A stretch of DNA of 64,000 bases from JAAFHB01 sp038236995 (GCA_038236995.1 JBBRZE010000017.1:7005-71004); one strand, 5' to 3'; positions 35,844 to 44,791 are shown, counted from the stretch's first letter. Translations and numbers: made by a program. Notes: generated by a model from the sequence alone, not told the origin.

Positions 35844-38087
35844 GTGAAAAGAAAAATTGAACTACTGGCGCCCGGCGGAGATATTGACTCGATAAAAGCT
35901 GCAATTCTTGCGGGTGCCGATGCTGTATACTGTGGTCTCAATAAATTCAATGCGAGAAACAGTGCAACCAACATCAGCTTTGATGATTTGCAGGGGATAT
36001 TAAGACTTGCGCATCAGAACAATTGTAAAATCTTCCTGACCCTTAATATCATTATTGTTGAAAATGAAATTCCGGCATTGATCGGCCTACTTAACAAACT
36101 GGTGAATACAAGTATTGATGGTGTAATTGTTCAGGATCCGGGCCTGTTTTATCTCCTCTCCCATTATTTCAAAGGTCTTAAAATACATGCATCTACTCAA
36201 CTAACCACCCATAACGAAGGTCAGGTAAAGTTTTTAAGCAAACTGAATGTAACCAGGATTAACCTCTCAAGAGAGTTAAACATTCGTGAGATAAAAGCGT
36301 TGACGATGGTCGCCCATCAAAATAAGATATTGACGGAAGTATTTGTCCATGGCTCCTATTGCCTATCCTATTCAGGCATTTGCTACATGAGTTCTGTTCA
36401 TGGAGGCAACTCGGGGAACCGCGGCAGATGCAGTCAGCCCTGCAGAGATCAGTACTTAACTACTCCGGCGGGTAAAGATTACCCCTTGAATCTGAAAGAT
36501 AATTCAGCTTTCTTCGATCTCCGTGAACTGTCGGATGCGGGGGTTGATTCACTCAAGATTGAAGGACGGATAAAAAAATTCGATTACGTTTATACTGTTG
36601 TAAACAGTTGGAGAAAACAGTTGCTGATCTTTTATATTCAGGATAGGCTAAACAAAGACAACAGCGCTCTTTTTAAGGTGTTTAACCGGGCATTTTCAAA
36701 TGCATTTCTAAAAGGAGTGATTGATAAAGGTATGTTTATCGACAATCCCCGCGATCATTCCATTCAACATCTTTCTGAGATAAATGACTATGCTACGGAT
36801 GATGCAAGGGAAAAAGGTCATTTAGAACTATATGATGAAAAAGCAGCGGCTAAATCGTCTGTTGAGAATAAAATCAACCAGTTAAATATCACGAAAGCAC
36901 CTTTAATCATATCTGTTTCCGGGGAATGTGGCTCACCATTGCGGGTAACAGTAAAGACGCCGGAAACTTCATTTGAGGTGCTTTCAGAAATGAATCTTGT
37001 AAATACCGGGACAGAGGCCATCAGTTATGCGATGGTATTGAAACGACTGAAGGCCATCAACGATACGGAATATTACATTGAGAAACTGACGTTTGAAGAT
37101 CTTCAGGGAACTGTTTACATTCCGTTTAACGCGCTTACGTCCATTAAAAAAAGAATCCTGTTCATCCTGAATGGTTCAAATGAATTTGTAGACCCCATTG
37201 ATGTTCCCATCCTGCAAAAGCATATTCATCAGAAAGAGAAACCCACGCTTTCCGTACTAATATCCTCCCTAAAGGATGTTCATCTTTGTGATGAAACAAC
37301 TGCAGATGTATTTTTCCGGTTACCTGAATCGTTTAAGAATGAATCTGCTGAATTGACTTCCCTTTTTACGGAAAACAGGAAACTCATTCCCTGGTTCCCA
37401 CCTGTTTTAACAGGTGAAGACTACCAGTCAGCGGTGGAATTTCTTCAGCACGTGAAGCCTCAGCTCATTGTAACAAACAATACCGGAATTGCATATGAAG
37501 CATTTAAAAACGGAATACGTTGGATCGCGGGTCCCTATTTGAATATCGTTAATTCATTTAGCCTGGTCTGTTTAAAAGAAACCTTCGACTGCTTCGGCGC
37601 ATTTATTTCGAACGAAATAAGTAAGGTTCAGATGCTGCATATTCAGAAACCCGATGATTTCAAACTGTACTACAGCATCTATCACCCGATCATGCTGATG
37701 ACAAGCCGGCAATGCCTGTTTCACCAGGTAACGGGATGCACAAAAGAGGTGATGGATGATGAATGTATTCAGCATTGTGTGAAATCAGAATCAATTACAA
37801 ACCTTAAACAGGAAACTTTGTATATTGAAAAAACTAAGGGGAATCATCACCGGATCTATAACGAGACCAATTATCTGAATACCGCTGTTGTGACAGAAGT
37901 GCCCGATCTCTTTTCAGGGTTTTTCATCAATTTATCAGATATGAAAACCGAAACGAAGATAGGAATGGAAAAACCAGGTATTATTAACCTATTTGAAAAT
38001 CTGCTGAACGGAGATCCGGCATCAGAAAAGGAACTCCGGCAAGTTATTCACCCCACAACTGACGCTCAGTATCACAAGGGAATCTAA
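35844..38087 (+). CDS. U32 family peptidase-like protein
   Basis: A 747-residue cytosolic protein. The start 'KRKIELLAPGGDIDSIKAAI' plus 'LAGADAVYCGL' is the classic opening of U32 proteins. The core carries 'HGSYCLSYSGICYMSS' and 'NRGRCSQPCRDQY', with conserved Cys that hold an iron-sulfur cluster in relatives acting in tRNA or rRNA hydroxylation (TrhP, RlhA). Its size and additional C-terminal half fit the RlhA-like long form. A role in RNA hydroxylation is inferred from family knowledge, and protease activity is doubtful. GTG 35844 is chosen from the promoter position; translation may be leaderless. Confidence 0.88.
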   Translation: MKRKIELLAPGGDIDSIKAAILAGADAVYCGLNKFNARNSATNISFDDLQGILRLAHQNNCKIFLTLNIIIVENEIPALIGLLNKLVNTSIDGVIVQDPGLFYLLSHYFKGLKIHASTQLTTHNEGQVKFLSKLNVTRINLSRELNIREIKALTMVAHQNKILTEVFVHGSYCLSYSGICYMSSVHGGNSGNRGRCSQPCRDQYLTTPAGKDYPLNLKDNSAFFDLRELSDAGVDSLKIEGRIKKFDYVYTVVNSWRKQLLIFYIQDRLNKDNSALFKVFNRAFSNAFLKGVIDKGMFIDNPRDHSIQHLSEINDYATDDAREKGHLELYDEKAAAKSSVENKINQLNITKAPLIISVSGECGSPLRVTVKTPETSFEVLSEMNLVNTGTEAISYAMVLKRLKAINDTEYYIEKLTFEDLQGTVYIPFNALTSIKKRILFILNGSNEFVDPIDVPILQKHIHQKEKPTLSVLISSLKDVHLCDETTADVFFRLPESFKNESAELTSLFTENRKLIPWFPPVLTGEDYQSAVEFLQHVKPQLIVTNNTGIAYEAFKNGIRWIAGPYLNIVNSFSLVCLKETFDCFGAFISNEISKVQMLHIQKPDDFKLYYSIYHPIMLMTSRQCLFHQVTGCTKEVMDDECIQHCVKSESITNLKQETLYIEKTKGNHHRIYNETNYLNTAVVTEVPDLFSGFFINLSDMKTETKIGMEKPGIINLFENLLNGDPASEKELRQVIHPTTDAQYHKGI

Positions 38088-38108
38088 TAAATCAAATATT
38101 TACAAGCG

Positions 38109-38480
38109 ATGAACACGTCAATTAACTCCATCGATGAATACATAGGTACTTTCCCGCAAGAAATTCAGATACTGCTTGGGCAAGTCCGGGCGACGATCAG
38201 GCAAGCTGCACCCGAAGCAGAAGAAGCGATAAAATATGCAATGCCAACATTCGTCTTCAACGGAAACCTGGTTCATTTTGCAGCCTTTAAGCATCACATT
38301 GGTTTCTATCCTGTCCCATCGGGAATTGAAGCGTTCAAAAAAGAACTTTCTGTTTACAAGGGGGCCAAAGGCTCCGTACAGTTTCCGCTCGACCGGCCGA
38401 TGCCATTGGAACTGATTTCGAAAATTGTAAAGTTCAGGATGACTGAGAACCGGCTAAAAGCAAAATCGAAAAAGCGATAA
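38109..38480 (+). CDS. DUF1801 domain protein
   Basis: A 123-residue soluble protein with the DUF1801 pattern: 'SIDEYIGTFPQEIQILLGQV', 'AEEAIKYAMPTFVFNGNLVH' and 'GFYPVPSGIEAF', ending in a Lys/Arg-rich tail 'RLKAKSKKR'. The family includes the Bacillus Fra/YdhG protein, described as an iron chaperone, but many members have no assigned role. It starts 21 bp after the U32 gene and is probably co-transcribed with it. Confidence 0.88.
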   Translation: MNTSINSIDEYIGTFPQEIQILLGQVRATIRQAAPEAEEAIKYAMPTFVFNGNLVHFAAFKHHIGFYPVPSGIEAFKKELSVYKGAKGSVQFPLDRPMPLELISKIVKFRMTENRLKAKSKKR

Positions 38481-38561
38481 ATCCAAAACGTGTAGGATTC
38501 AATGGAATGCGCTACAACAAGCAATGATCTGCAAATTGCAAAATGTATCATTCAATTTGTT

Positions 38562-38589
38562 GCAGAGACGCGATTAATCACATCTCTAC
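38562..38589. repeat. Short palindromic repeat with AGAGAC arms
   Basis: GCAGAGACGCGATTAATCAC continuing to CATCTCTACC is an imperfect palindrome around GATTAATC with two C/A mismatches. Its arms (GCAGAGAC ... TCTCTAC) match those of the larger palindrome at 49333-49380, so both look like members of one dispersed family. Confidence 0.6.
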
Positions 38590-38636
38590 CACCTGGCATA
38601 CCATTCCAATTTATGTCCAATCATAATTGCAAAAAC

Positions 38637-39105
38637 CATTCATTGGCATAGGATGATGCCTAAACCGATTTTAGAAAACATTCATTGGTACCCGATAATG
38701 CCCAAACAGATTTCTAAAAGCATCCAATGGCACCCAATGATGCATAAACCGATTTTAGAAAGTATTCATTGGCACCCTAAAATGCCCAAACAGATTTCTA
38801 AAAGCATCCATTGGCACCCAATAATACCCAAACAGATTTCAAAAAGTATTCATTGGCACCCAATGATGCCCAAAACGATTTCAAAAAGTATTCATTGGCA
38901 CCCAATGATGCCCAAACAGATTTCAAAAAGTATTCATTGGCACCCAATGATGCCCAAACAGATTTCAAAAAGTATTCATTGGCACCCTATAATGCCCAAA
39001 CAGATTTCAAAAAGTATTCATTGGCACCCAATGATGCCCAAACAGATTTCAAAAGGCATCCATTGGCACCCAATAATACCCAAACAGATTTCAAAAACCA
39101 TCCTT
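38637..39105. repeat. Tandem array of eleven 42-bp units
   Basis: Eleven consecutive units of exactly 42 bp (38637-39098) plus a 7-bp partial. The consensus contains TATTCATTGGCACCCAATG then ATGCCCAAACAGATTTCAAA. Units 6-10 are nearly identical while units 1-4 carry most changes. Four units (6, 7, 8, 10) hold the perfect short palindrome CATTGG-CAC-CCAATG. Because 42 is a multiple of three, two long plus-strand frames (38653-39114 and 38811-39221) stay open; they give 14-residue repeats and are not taken as genes. The array ends 156 bp before the DUF6261 gene. Confidence 0.93.
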
Positions 39106-39260
39106 TTAGATTGATTTTGGAAATATTAATGGTTTTGCGAAAAATAAATTACTTTTTTTTCAATTTTCATGAAAATATTGATGATAAAGCCTTCTTTATT
39201 GCTAAAAATGATTTATATTAGCTCTTTACTTCAATTTTCATTCTCAAAAAAAAATTTAAG

Positions 39261-40007
39261 ATGGAAAAACTAATTGTTCCTTCTCTGCTATCAGTCAGTG
39301 ATGGTGTCCTGATGGCTGAGCGATTTGAAAAGACCATACAAGCGCTAATTGAAACTGATCCAAAAGTCAAGAATCTTTACAATGGAATGACTTCGGTTTA
39401 TAAGCGTTTAGTGAAAAATCAGAAAAATGGGGGTAAGAGTCTTTTAACCGGCGAATTGCTTCAACTTGGTAAGCGTCGTAACCGGGCGCGCATTGCATTT
39501 TTCAATATATTGTATGGCATTTCGGTTTCATTGATCGAGGAATCCAAGGCGAAAGCATTGAAACTTTATGCCATTTTCGAAAAACATGGCGCAACTGCTG
39601 ATAAGGCTGGTTACAAAAAAGCAACAGCGATGTTAATTTCGCTTATTTCAGAATTCGATTTGCCCGCTAATCAGGTTTTATTGAGAGAATTGAATCTTTT
39701 ACCCTTTTATGAGTCGTTGAAAACCGCGCATCAGATTTTCGATTCAGTAAGTAAACAGAAATCGGATGAAAAAGCGATCCTGGCCGCTGATTCGGAGCCT
39801 GCAACCGCTATTTTGGAAGAATTGATTTCGGCAATGACAGATATACTGGCCATGATCCAGCTTAATAATCAAATCGACAAAGCTACTTATAGTGAAATCT
39901 ATAACCAGTTGGTCACCTATATCAACGAAATCAATACTACTGCCCGCGCGCGCAAAACCCGCAAACATAACAGCAACGAACCGGAACCAAAACCTGAGAC
40001 GGTTTAA
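39261..40007 (+). CDS. DUF6261-like protein
   Basis: A 248-residue, almost wholly alpha-helical cytosolic protein. It opens 'LIVPSLLSVSDGVLMAERFE' and has a helical core ('KRRNRARIAFFNILYGISVS', 'ILEELISAMTDILAMIQLNN') with an acidic/proline tail 'NSNEPEPKPETV'. I believe it belongs to DUF6261, a Bacteroidota family of unknown role. No catalytic motif is visible. It is a single gene with its own terminator, and the 42-bp tandem array lies directly upstream, which may be its control region. No consensus -7 box was found in 39106-39260. Confidence 0.75.
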   Translation: MEKLIVPSLLSVSDGVLMAERFEKTIQALIETDPKVKNLYNGMTSVYKRLVKNQKNGGKSLLTGELLQLGKRRNRARIAFFNILYGISVSLIEESKAKALKLYAIFEKHGATADKAGYKKATAMLISLISEFDLPANQVLLRELNLLPFYESLKTAHQIFDSVSKQKSDEKAILAADSEPATAILEELISAMTDILAMIQLNNQIDKATYSEIYNQLVTYINEINTTARARKTRKHNSNEPEPKPETV

Positions 40008-40031
40008 TAATAATTCGTAATTCTTCAACCA

Positions 40032-40067
40032 GGGGACTGTTCCATAATTCCGGAACAGTCCCCTTTT
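40032..40067 (+). terminator. Intrinsic terminator after the DUF6261 gene
   Basis: A perfect 12-bp stem, GGGGACTGTTCC (40032-40043) and GGAACAGTCCCC (40052-40063), followed by TTTT. Confidence 0.93.
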
Positions 40068-40130
40068 ATATGGGTTAAACTTAAATAATATAAATAATTA
40101 TTACTTTGCCATATCAAATCTAATAATCAG

Positions 40131-40332
40131 TATATTTGTTCATAATATCGAATGGAAGTTATGATATCTATTCAGCCGAATTATAATGAGTGGTTTGAAT
40201 TTATCAGACATATATACTAGAAACGATACAATCGTTGTTTGGTTAAAACCGACAGAAGCATTAAAGAATGCATTACCAGCGAATGTTAAGATCGAAGACT
40301 ATTTAAAGGTACGACCGATCAGTAACAAATAA
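40131..40332 (+). pseudogene. Possible gene remnant behind a promoter box
   Basis: TATATTTG (40131-40138) fits a -7 box. It is followed by a 22-codon frame from ATG 40152 ('MEVMISIQPNYNEWFEFIRH', stop at 40218-40220) and an overlapping 48-codon frame from ATG 40186 to TAA 40332 ('IVVWLKPTEALKNALPANVK'). The first resembles the opening of ASCH/PUA-like proteins (hydrophobic-SI-x-P-x-Y), then loses the frame. Neither is long enough to be sure of; a decayed gene is the simplest reading. The rest of 40068-40445 shows no gene. Confidence 0.3.
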
Positions 40333-40445
40333 TGAGCCAGCGGACATTATCAGTAGTAATGCTGTGTGGCAACAAAAGACTTATGAATTGATTAACAGAT
40401 AAACCATTAAAACAACCCTAATTCTCATCACTAAATTAAAATCCG

Positions 40446-41447
40446 ATGAAAAAATGTAGCTTACTAATTGCTCTTGTAGTTATTGGAAGTCATTTGTTTT
40501 CACAACAAATACATTCCCCGGCCGAGATTTTACAGATCATGTCAGATTCGAAGCTTTCGTATGAAGTGAATGTCATTGACAAGGTAATTGAGTGCCCCGA
40601 TTATTCAAAGAATCTTAACTATCACGATAGTTACAGGGTTAAAAGTGATTCCGGCCTCTTTATCTATGCATTTAAGCCCAGTGACAAGGCCAAACCATTA
40701 TTCGACAAAGCCGAAACTTTTTTCCAATCAAATGCTGACAGCGCCCTATTCTATTACGAATTGTCCTTAAAAGCAGATTCTTCACTTTATAATGTGATGA
40801 CCTATATCGGACAAATGTATGAGCGCAAAGGGGATGTTGAAAATACAATTAAGTGGTATAAAACAGCCATCAGCAAAAATTACATCGATTATATGGCACA
40901 TTGGTTTTTAGCAGATGCCTATCTTAAAACCGGCGATTCAAAAAATGCAATCGATGAAATTGTAATAGCGCAGATATTGAATCGGAACAATCAAAATTTA
41001 AAAAAGTCGGCTGCAAATATTTTTAAGAGATCTTATTTAAGTACAAATGACTGGTACTTCAATCCACAGGTGGAGATGAAGAAAGTTTCGGATAGCAAAA
41101 TCAGTTTGGCATTTAATGAAAAATGGATCGGCTATGCAATGGCCAAGGCATTATGGTTATTTGAGCCTGGTTACAGTAAATCAATGGGTGTTCAACAAGG
41201 TATCTATACTACAATTGAAGACAGGGAGTGTTTAATTGCATTATTGGTTAGCTTGGATAATTCCAAAACTGAAATTAATAATGACCCGCAATTAAGTATT
41301 TTAAAAGAAGCGGCTGAAAATAAGTTTCTGAATGAATATATCCTTTATGAGATTGTGTTGCCGAAGACCCCATTTGTGGCTTGTCAATTGTCCGAAGAAA
41401 CAATACTTAAAATAAAAGACTATATCCTGAAAGTGAGAAATAAGTAA
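40446..41447 (+). CDS. Secreted TPR-repeat protein of unknown function
   Basis: A 333-residue protein with a Sec signal peptide ('LLIALVVIGSHLFSQ'). The middle holds two or three tetratricopeptide units, for instance 'SLYNVMTYIGQMYERKGDVE' followed by 'NTIKWYKTAI' and 'YMAHWFLADAYLKTGDSKNA'. The C-terminal third is helical with no motif recognised. TPRs suggest a protein-binding role in the periplasm. Its neighbours are equally uncharacterised. Confidence 0.75.
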   Translation: MKKCSLLIALVVIGSHLFSQQIHSPAEILQIMSDSKLSYEVNVIDKVIECPDYSKNLNYHDSYRVKSDSGLFIYAFKPSDKAKPLFDKAETFFQSNADSALFYYELSLKADSSLYNVMTYIGQMYERKGDVENTIKWYKTAISKNYIDYMAHWFLADAYLKTGDSKNAIDEIVIAQILNRNNQNLKKSAANIFKRSYLSTNDWYFNPQVEMKKVSDSKISLAFNEKWIGYAMAKALWLFEPGYSKSMGVQQGIYTTIEDRECLIALLVSLDNSKTEINNDPQLSILKEAAENKFLNEYILYEIVLPKTPFVACQLSEETILKIKDYILKVRNK

Positions 41448-41557
41448 TCTTAAAATCAGTCGTTTGTAACGGTAAATACGCTATTCCGGTGGACAAGATC
41501 ATAAGATTGATTCATAAAATAAACGTATGCTTAAACCATTTTAAAAACTAAACAACA

Positions 41558-42082
41558 ATGACAATCAGAACCTTTTGGATCCTCTTTATTAAAATTTTAG
41601 GAATTTGGTTAGTGCTGAGCTTCCTGACAGTTATTCCACAATTTGCGAAAATGTTAACTTTTTTCGGGACGAACAGCAATGGCAGACTTTTGGGTATTGG
41701 TATTTCCGTCGCTTTATTCCTGTTGACGATAGGAATTTATGTATTCATTCTGCGGCTTTTCGTTTTTAAGACAGACTGGCTCATTGACAAACTGCATCTT
41801 GACAAAGGGTTTCCGGAAGAAAAAATAGAACTAAATATTCAACGCTCCACCGTTCTTACGATTGCTGCAATTGTTATTGGCGGACTTATCTTCATTGATA
41901 GTTTCCCGCTATTCTGCCAGCAGGTATTGGTGTTTATTCAACAGGATAACCTGTTTAGAGAAAGTCCCACCTCCGGGTGGATTATTTTCTATTTGGTAAA
42001 AACCATTCTGGGTTATCTATTAATGACAAACAGCCAATTTGTTGTCAGGTTTTTAGATAAACAAAACCACACAATGGAATAA
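41558..42082 (+). CDS. Small integral membrane protein of unknown function
   Basis: A 174-residue protein with four predicted membrane helices, at about residues 5-30, 45-72, 102-125 and 143-160 ('FWILFIKILGIWLVLSFLTV', 'GIGISVALFLLTIGIYVFIL', 'VLTIAAIVIGGLIFIDSF'). Short polar loops separate them. The family was not recognised. It lies between a TPR protein and a TonB-domain protein, in a run of accessory envelope genes. Confidence 0.65.
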   Translation: MTIRTFWILFIKILGIWLVLSFLTVIPQFAKMLTFFGTNSNGRLLGIGISVALFLLTIGIYVFILRLFVFKTDWLIDKLHLDKGFPEEKIELNIQRSTVLTIAAIVIGGLIFIDSFPLFCQQVLVFIQQDNLFRESPTSGWIIFYLVKTILGYLLMTNSQFVVRFLDKQNHTME

Positions 42083-42136
42083 TGGTTAAAACCCTCCCAG
42101 TGTGCATTTGAATAAATTATAAAAAAGAAAACCTCA

Positions 42137-42784
42137 ATGATAAAAACATTTCTAATGCTAATGATGCTATTTCCGGCAATCCTATTCGGGCAGGAAACCA
42201 AAAGAATTGCATCCAAAGAAACCAATGAGACTTTCTTTGTTCTTAAATCAGATAAAACTACAAGACATGGGGAATACAATAAGTTCAGTTATAGAAATAA
42301 ACTATTAATCAAAGGCTTCTATAAACAAGGTCTTAAGGACAGTATTTGGGAATGCTACAACTTTGACGGACAAATTTCCCTTAAATATGATTATTCCCAA
42401 AATGAACTTCTGTTTTACAAACCAAGTGACAAGGTCAAGAAGTATAAATTCATCAATGAAACTGTCAATGCCGATACCAGTTTAAACAGACCTCCTATAT
42501 TCTTAGGAGGTGACGACACTTTTACTTCTGATATTGTAAGGAATCTGCGGTATCCGGTTGAAGCACTTCAAAATGGAATTTCAGGCAAAGTGTTTGTTTC
42601 ATTTGTGGTTGACAAAAGTGGGAAAACGAGTAATTATAAAATTGAAAAACCACTTGGATATGGCTTAGATTTGGAGGCTCTCAGGGTATTAAAACTGCAA
42701 CCTGACAATTGGCTGCCAGCGTTACAAAATGGACAAGCTGTTGACATTGAAGTTATCTATCCTGTTTCATTCCAGTTGCGATAA
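42137..42784 (+). CDS. Secreted protein with TonB C-terminal domain
   Basis: A 215-residue protein. A signal peptide ('FLMLMMLFPAILFGQ') is followed by about 100 residues with MORN-like strands ('GEYNKFSYRNKLLIKGFYKQ'), then a TonB/TolA C-terminal fold from about residue 118 ('LRYPVEALQNGISGKVFVSF', 'LPALQNGQAVDIEVIYPVSF'). True TonB needs an uncleaved membrane anchor and a Pro-rich spacer; here both seem absent. It may therefore act as a free periplasmic adaptor rather than an energy transducer. Confidence 0.8.
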   Translation: MIKTFLMLMMLFPAILFGQETKRIASKETNETFFVLKSDKTTRHGEYNKFSYRNKLLIKGFYKQGLKDSIWECYNFDGQISLKYDYSQNELLFYKPSDKVKKYKFINETVNADTSLNRPPIFLGGDDTFTSDIVRNLRYPVEALQNGISGKVFVSFVVDKSGKTSNYKIEKPLGYGLDLEALRVLKLQPDNWLPALQNGQAVDIEVIYPVSFQLR

Positions 42785-42852
42785 TTCAAAGAATAACAAC
42801 CATTAACATCAAGTTATCAGCCGGTTTCGGTGCTTTGTTGTAAGGAAATTTG

Positions 42853-42860
42853 TATATTTG
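42853..42860 (+). promoter_or_regulatory. -7 promoter box for the lipoprotein at 42940
   Basis: TATATTTG matches TAnnTTTG and lies 79 bp upstream of the start codon. The leader between them contains CTAAGGAGGTTCAGCGG (42873-42889), an unusual perfect AAGGAGG stretch, but too far from the ATG to act as its ribosome-binding site. Confidence 0.5.
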
Positions 42861-42939
42861 AAGTACAGCACTTCTAAGGAGGTTCAGCGGTTATAATCCT
42901 CCCTGCGCATAGCTGAAGAACTAATATAATTGTTCTAAA

Positions 42940-43620
42940 ATGAGACATTTATTGTATATCGTTGCCGTTGCCTGGAGTTTAATCCTGATTGGTTGCAACA
43001 GTACAGTAGGAACTATTGACATCGCGGGAAAGGTATTGGATGAATATTCGAAAGAAGGTACTCCAAAAAGAACCGTGATTATTCAAGGATTGAAATATGC
43101 TGATTCCGGGTTAATACCTACCGATGAGATAGGTCGCTTTTACACAGATAGCTCCGGACATTTTACCTATACATTAAAAAAAATCAAGGATGTATACCGG
43201 TATAATTTTGTTTTTGTGGCTGATTCAACCTACTCCTATTCCGCCCAGATGGTTAGTCTTGCTGAACTTGAACTCAATTCAAAGTTTTTAACATTCTATC
43301 TTGAAAAATTTACCGATCTTACCATTAAAATTGAGCGTATTAACAAAACAGTACCAATTGATACGCTTTTCATCTCTTGGAAAACAGATGATATTGACGG
43401 AAGAATATACCCGCATAAAGTGGTCAACATGGGGGCAGTCCCTGATTTTGAATTCAGGTGGATAGGTGGAAAAGTTAAATCATTTATTGAAACAAAAACT
43501 TTTGCGAATAAAAACACAGTCATTCACATGTACTTATTTAGAAACAGCAGAGCAAAAGAGATGTCCGACACCATCTTTTGCCTAAGAGATGTTAAGAATT
43601 CCTTTACTTTTAAGTATTAA
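42940..43620 (+). CDS. Lipoprotein of unknown function with beta-sandwich N-terminal region
   Basis: A 226-residue lipoprotein whose leader ends 'WSLILIGC'. The first mature stretch 'IDIAGKVLDEYSKEGTPKRT' and 'FYTDSSGHFTYTLKKIKD' has the pattern of a carboxypeptidase-regulatory-like/transthyretin-like beta-sandwich. The C-terminal half is also beta-rich ('FEFRWIGGKVKSFIE') and not recognised. It probably faces the periplasm or the cell surface and appears to be transcribed alone. Confidence 0.7.
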   Translation: MRHLLYIVAVAWSLILIGCNSTVGTIDIAGKVLDEYSKEGTPKRTVIIQGLKYADSGLIPTDEIGRFYTDSSGHFTYTLKKIKDVYRYNFVFVADSTYSYSAQMVSLAELELNSKFLTFYLEKFTDLTIKIERINKTVPIDTLFISWKTDDIDGRIYPHKVVNMGAVPDFEFRWIGGKVKSFIETKTFANKNTVIHMYLFRNSRAKEMSDTIFCLRDVKNSFTFKY

Positions 43621-43714
43621 CAGTCCAATCTGCATCAACCATTGGAGACAAATTAAACAATACAGGTGTTTAAGTGGTTAATACAAGTATAATAATAACT
43701 TCAATTTATCAAAT

Positions 43715-44770
43715 ATGAAATTCTACAAATTTATTTTATTTGCCTTCGTTGCAATGGCATTCAACGCTTGTAATCAGAGCCCGGCAAAAAAAGAAGCGAA
43801 CACGAATGTAAGTTACTTCCGGGGTATTCAATTCAGTGAAACGCCATGGGATACAGAGAAAGGCGCTCACCCGCTTACTGCTGAGGAAGCCAAAACAATT
43901 AACAATTACAAGTTTACCTATAACGAAAAGAACCAGCTGGTTTCAGTTGAATTCAATAGGAATAATGTACTGCTCGATTATTCGTCGTTTGGAGCTGCAA
44001 GAATTACCTATACCTATGAAGGTGACAAACAGCTTAAACATTTTTTTGATGATAAGGGTGCAGCTACAAAAAATGGCGGAGCATCAGCCTTTGAATATAC
44101 CCTCGATGAATCAGGGATGCGGATTGCAATGCGTTTTTTAGATGAAAGTGGCGCCCCCATTGAAAACAGAAACAAAATTCATAATTACAAGTGGGCAAAG
44201 ATGGATGACGGAATGATCCAGGAAGTGCGATTCAATTTGGCTGGTGAAGATGTGGTGATGAATGAGTTTTGCCCTTTCCATGAACTTCGTTTTTCGTATG
44301 ATGCAAAAGGTTATGCAACCCGTGTTGCCAATTACTCTGCAGATACACTCACCAATTGTACAGCTGAAAACTGTGGCGACATTGGTGTTTCGTATTTTCA
44401 GTTAGATAACAATGAACATGGCGATGTCTTAAACTTTTCGGTTCATAACACATTCGGACAACTGTCTAATTTATACTGGGGCTGGGCAAAACGGGTCAGT
44501 GTGGTTGATCAGAATGGATACGTATTGGAAGAAACACAGTTCGATCAGGACAATGAATACCTGGGTGGCAAAAATGTTCCGGTTACAACATCAGTATATG
44601 ACGAACATGGCGCTGTGATCAAACAGAGCGCAATGGATAAAAACAAAAATGTGATCAACGATCCGGGTAATGGTGTGGCTACAACAATCTATAAATACGA
44701 TAAGGAAGGGCGCAGGACTGAAACATTGAAATACGATAAAAATGATGTTTTAGTTGTTACTAAAGGTTAG
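43715..44770 (+). CDS. Lipoprotein with YD-like repeats
   Basis: A 351-residue lipoprotein with lipobox 'MAFNAC'. The mature part is made of repeated beta-hairpin phrases such as 'YTYEGDKQLKHFFDDKGAAT', 'FSYDAKGYATRVANYS', 'SVYDEHGAVIKQSAMDKN' and 'YKYDKEGRRTETLKYDKND', reminiscent of RHS/YD or WG repeats. The function is unknown. It ends 21 bp before the double-rhodanese lipoprotein, so the two may be one transcript. Confidence 0.72.
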   Translation: MKFYKFILFAFVAMAFNACNQSPAKKEANTNVSYFRGIQFSETPWDTEKGAHPLTAEEAKTINNYKFTYNEKNQLVSVEFNRNNVLLDYSSFGAARITYTYEGDKQLKHFFDDKGAATKNGGASAFEYTLDESGMRIAMRFLDESGAPIENRNKIHNYKWAKMDDGMIQEVRFNLAGEDVVMNEFCPFHELRFSYDAKGYATRVANYSADTLTNCTAENCGDIGVSYFQLDNNEHGDVLNFSVHNTFGQLSNLYWGWAKRVSVVDQNGYVLEETQFDQDNEYLGGKNVPVTTSVYDEHGAVIKQSAMDKNKNVINDPGNGVATTIYKYDKEGRRTETLKYDKNDVLVVTKG

Positions 44771-44791
44771 TTTTAGAAAACTTAAGAAATC

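Noticed and set aside
38637..39105. CRISPR array
   Set aside because: The complete 42-bp unit repeats with no unique spacers, and no cas genes are near. It is a tandem repeat.
38653..39114. 153-residue repetitive protein
   Set aside because: The open frame follows simply from a 42-bp unit without stop codons. A second frame is equally open, and no promoter, ribosome-binding site or signal is evident.
42873..42889. Strong Shine-Dalgarno sequence for the lipoprotein at 42940
   Set aside because: AAGGAGG is present but about 60 bp from the start codon, with no start codon at a suitable distance; it is probably coincidental, as this phylum rarely uses such sites.
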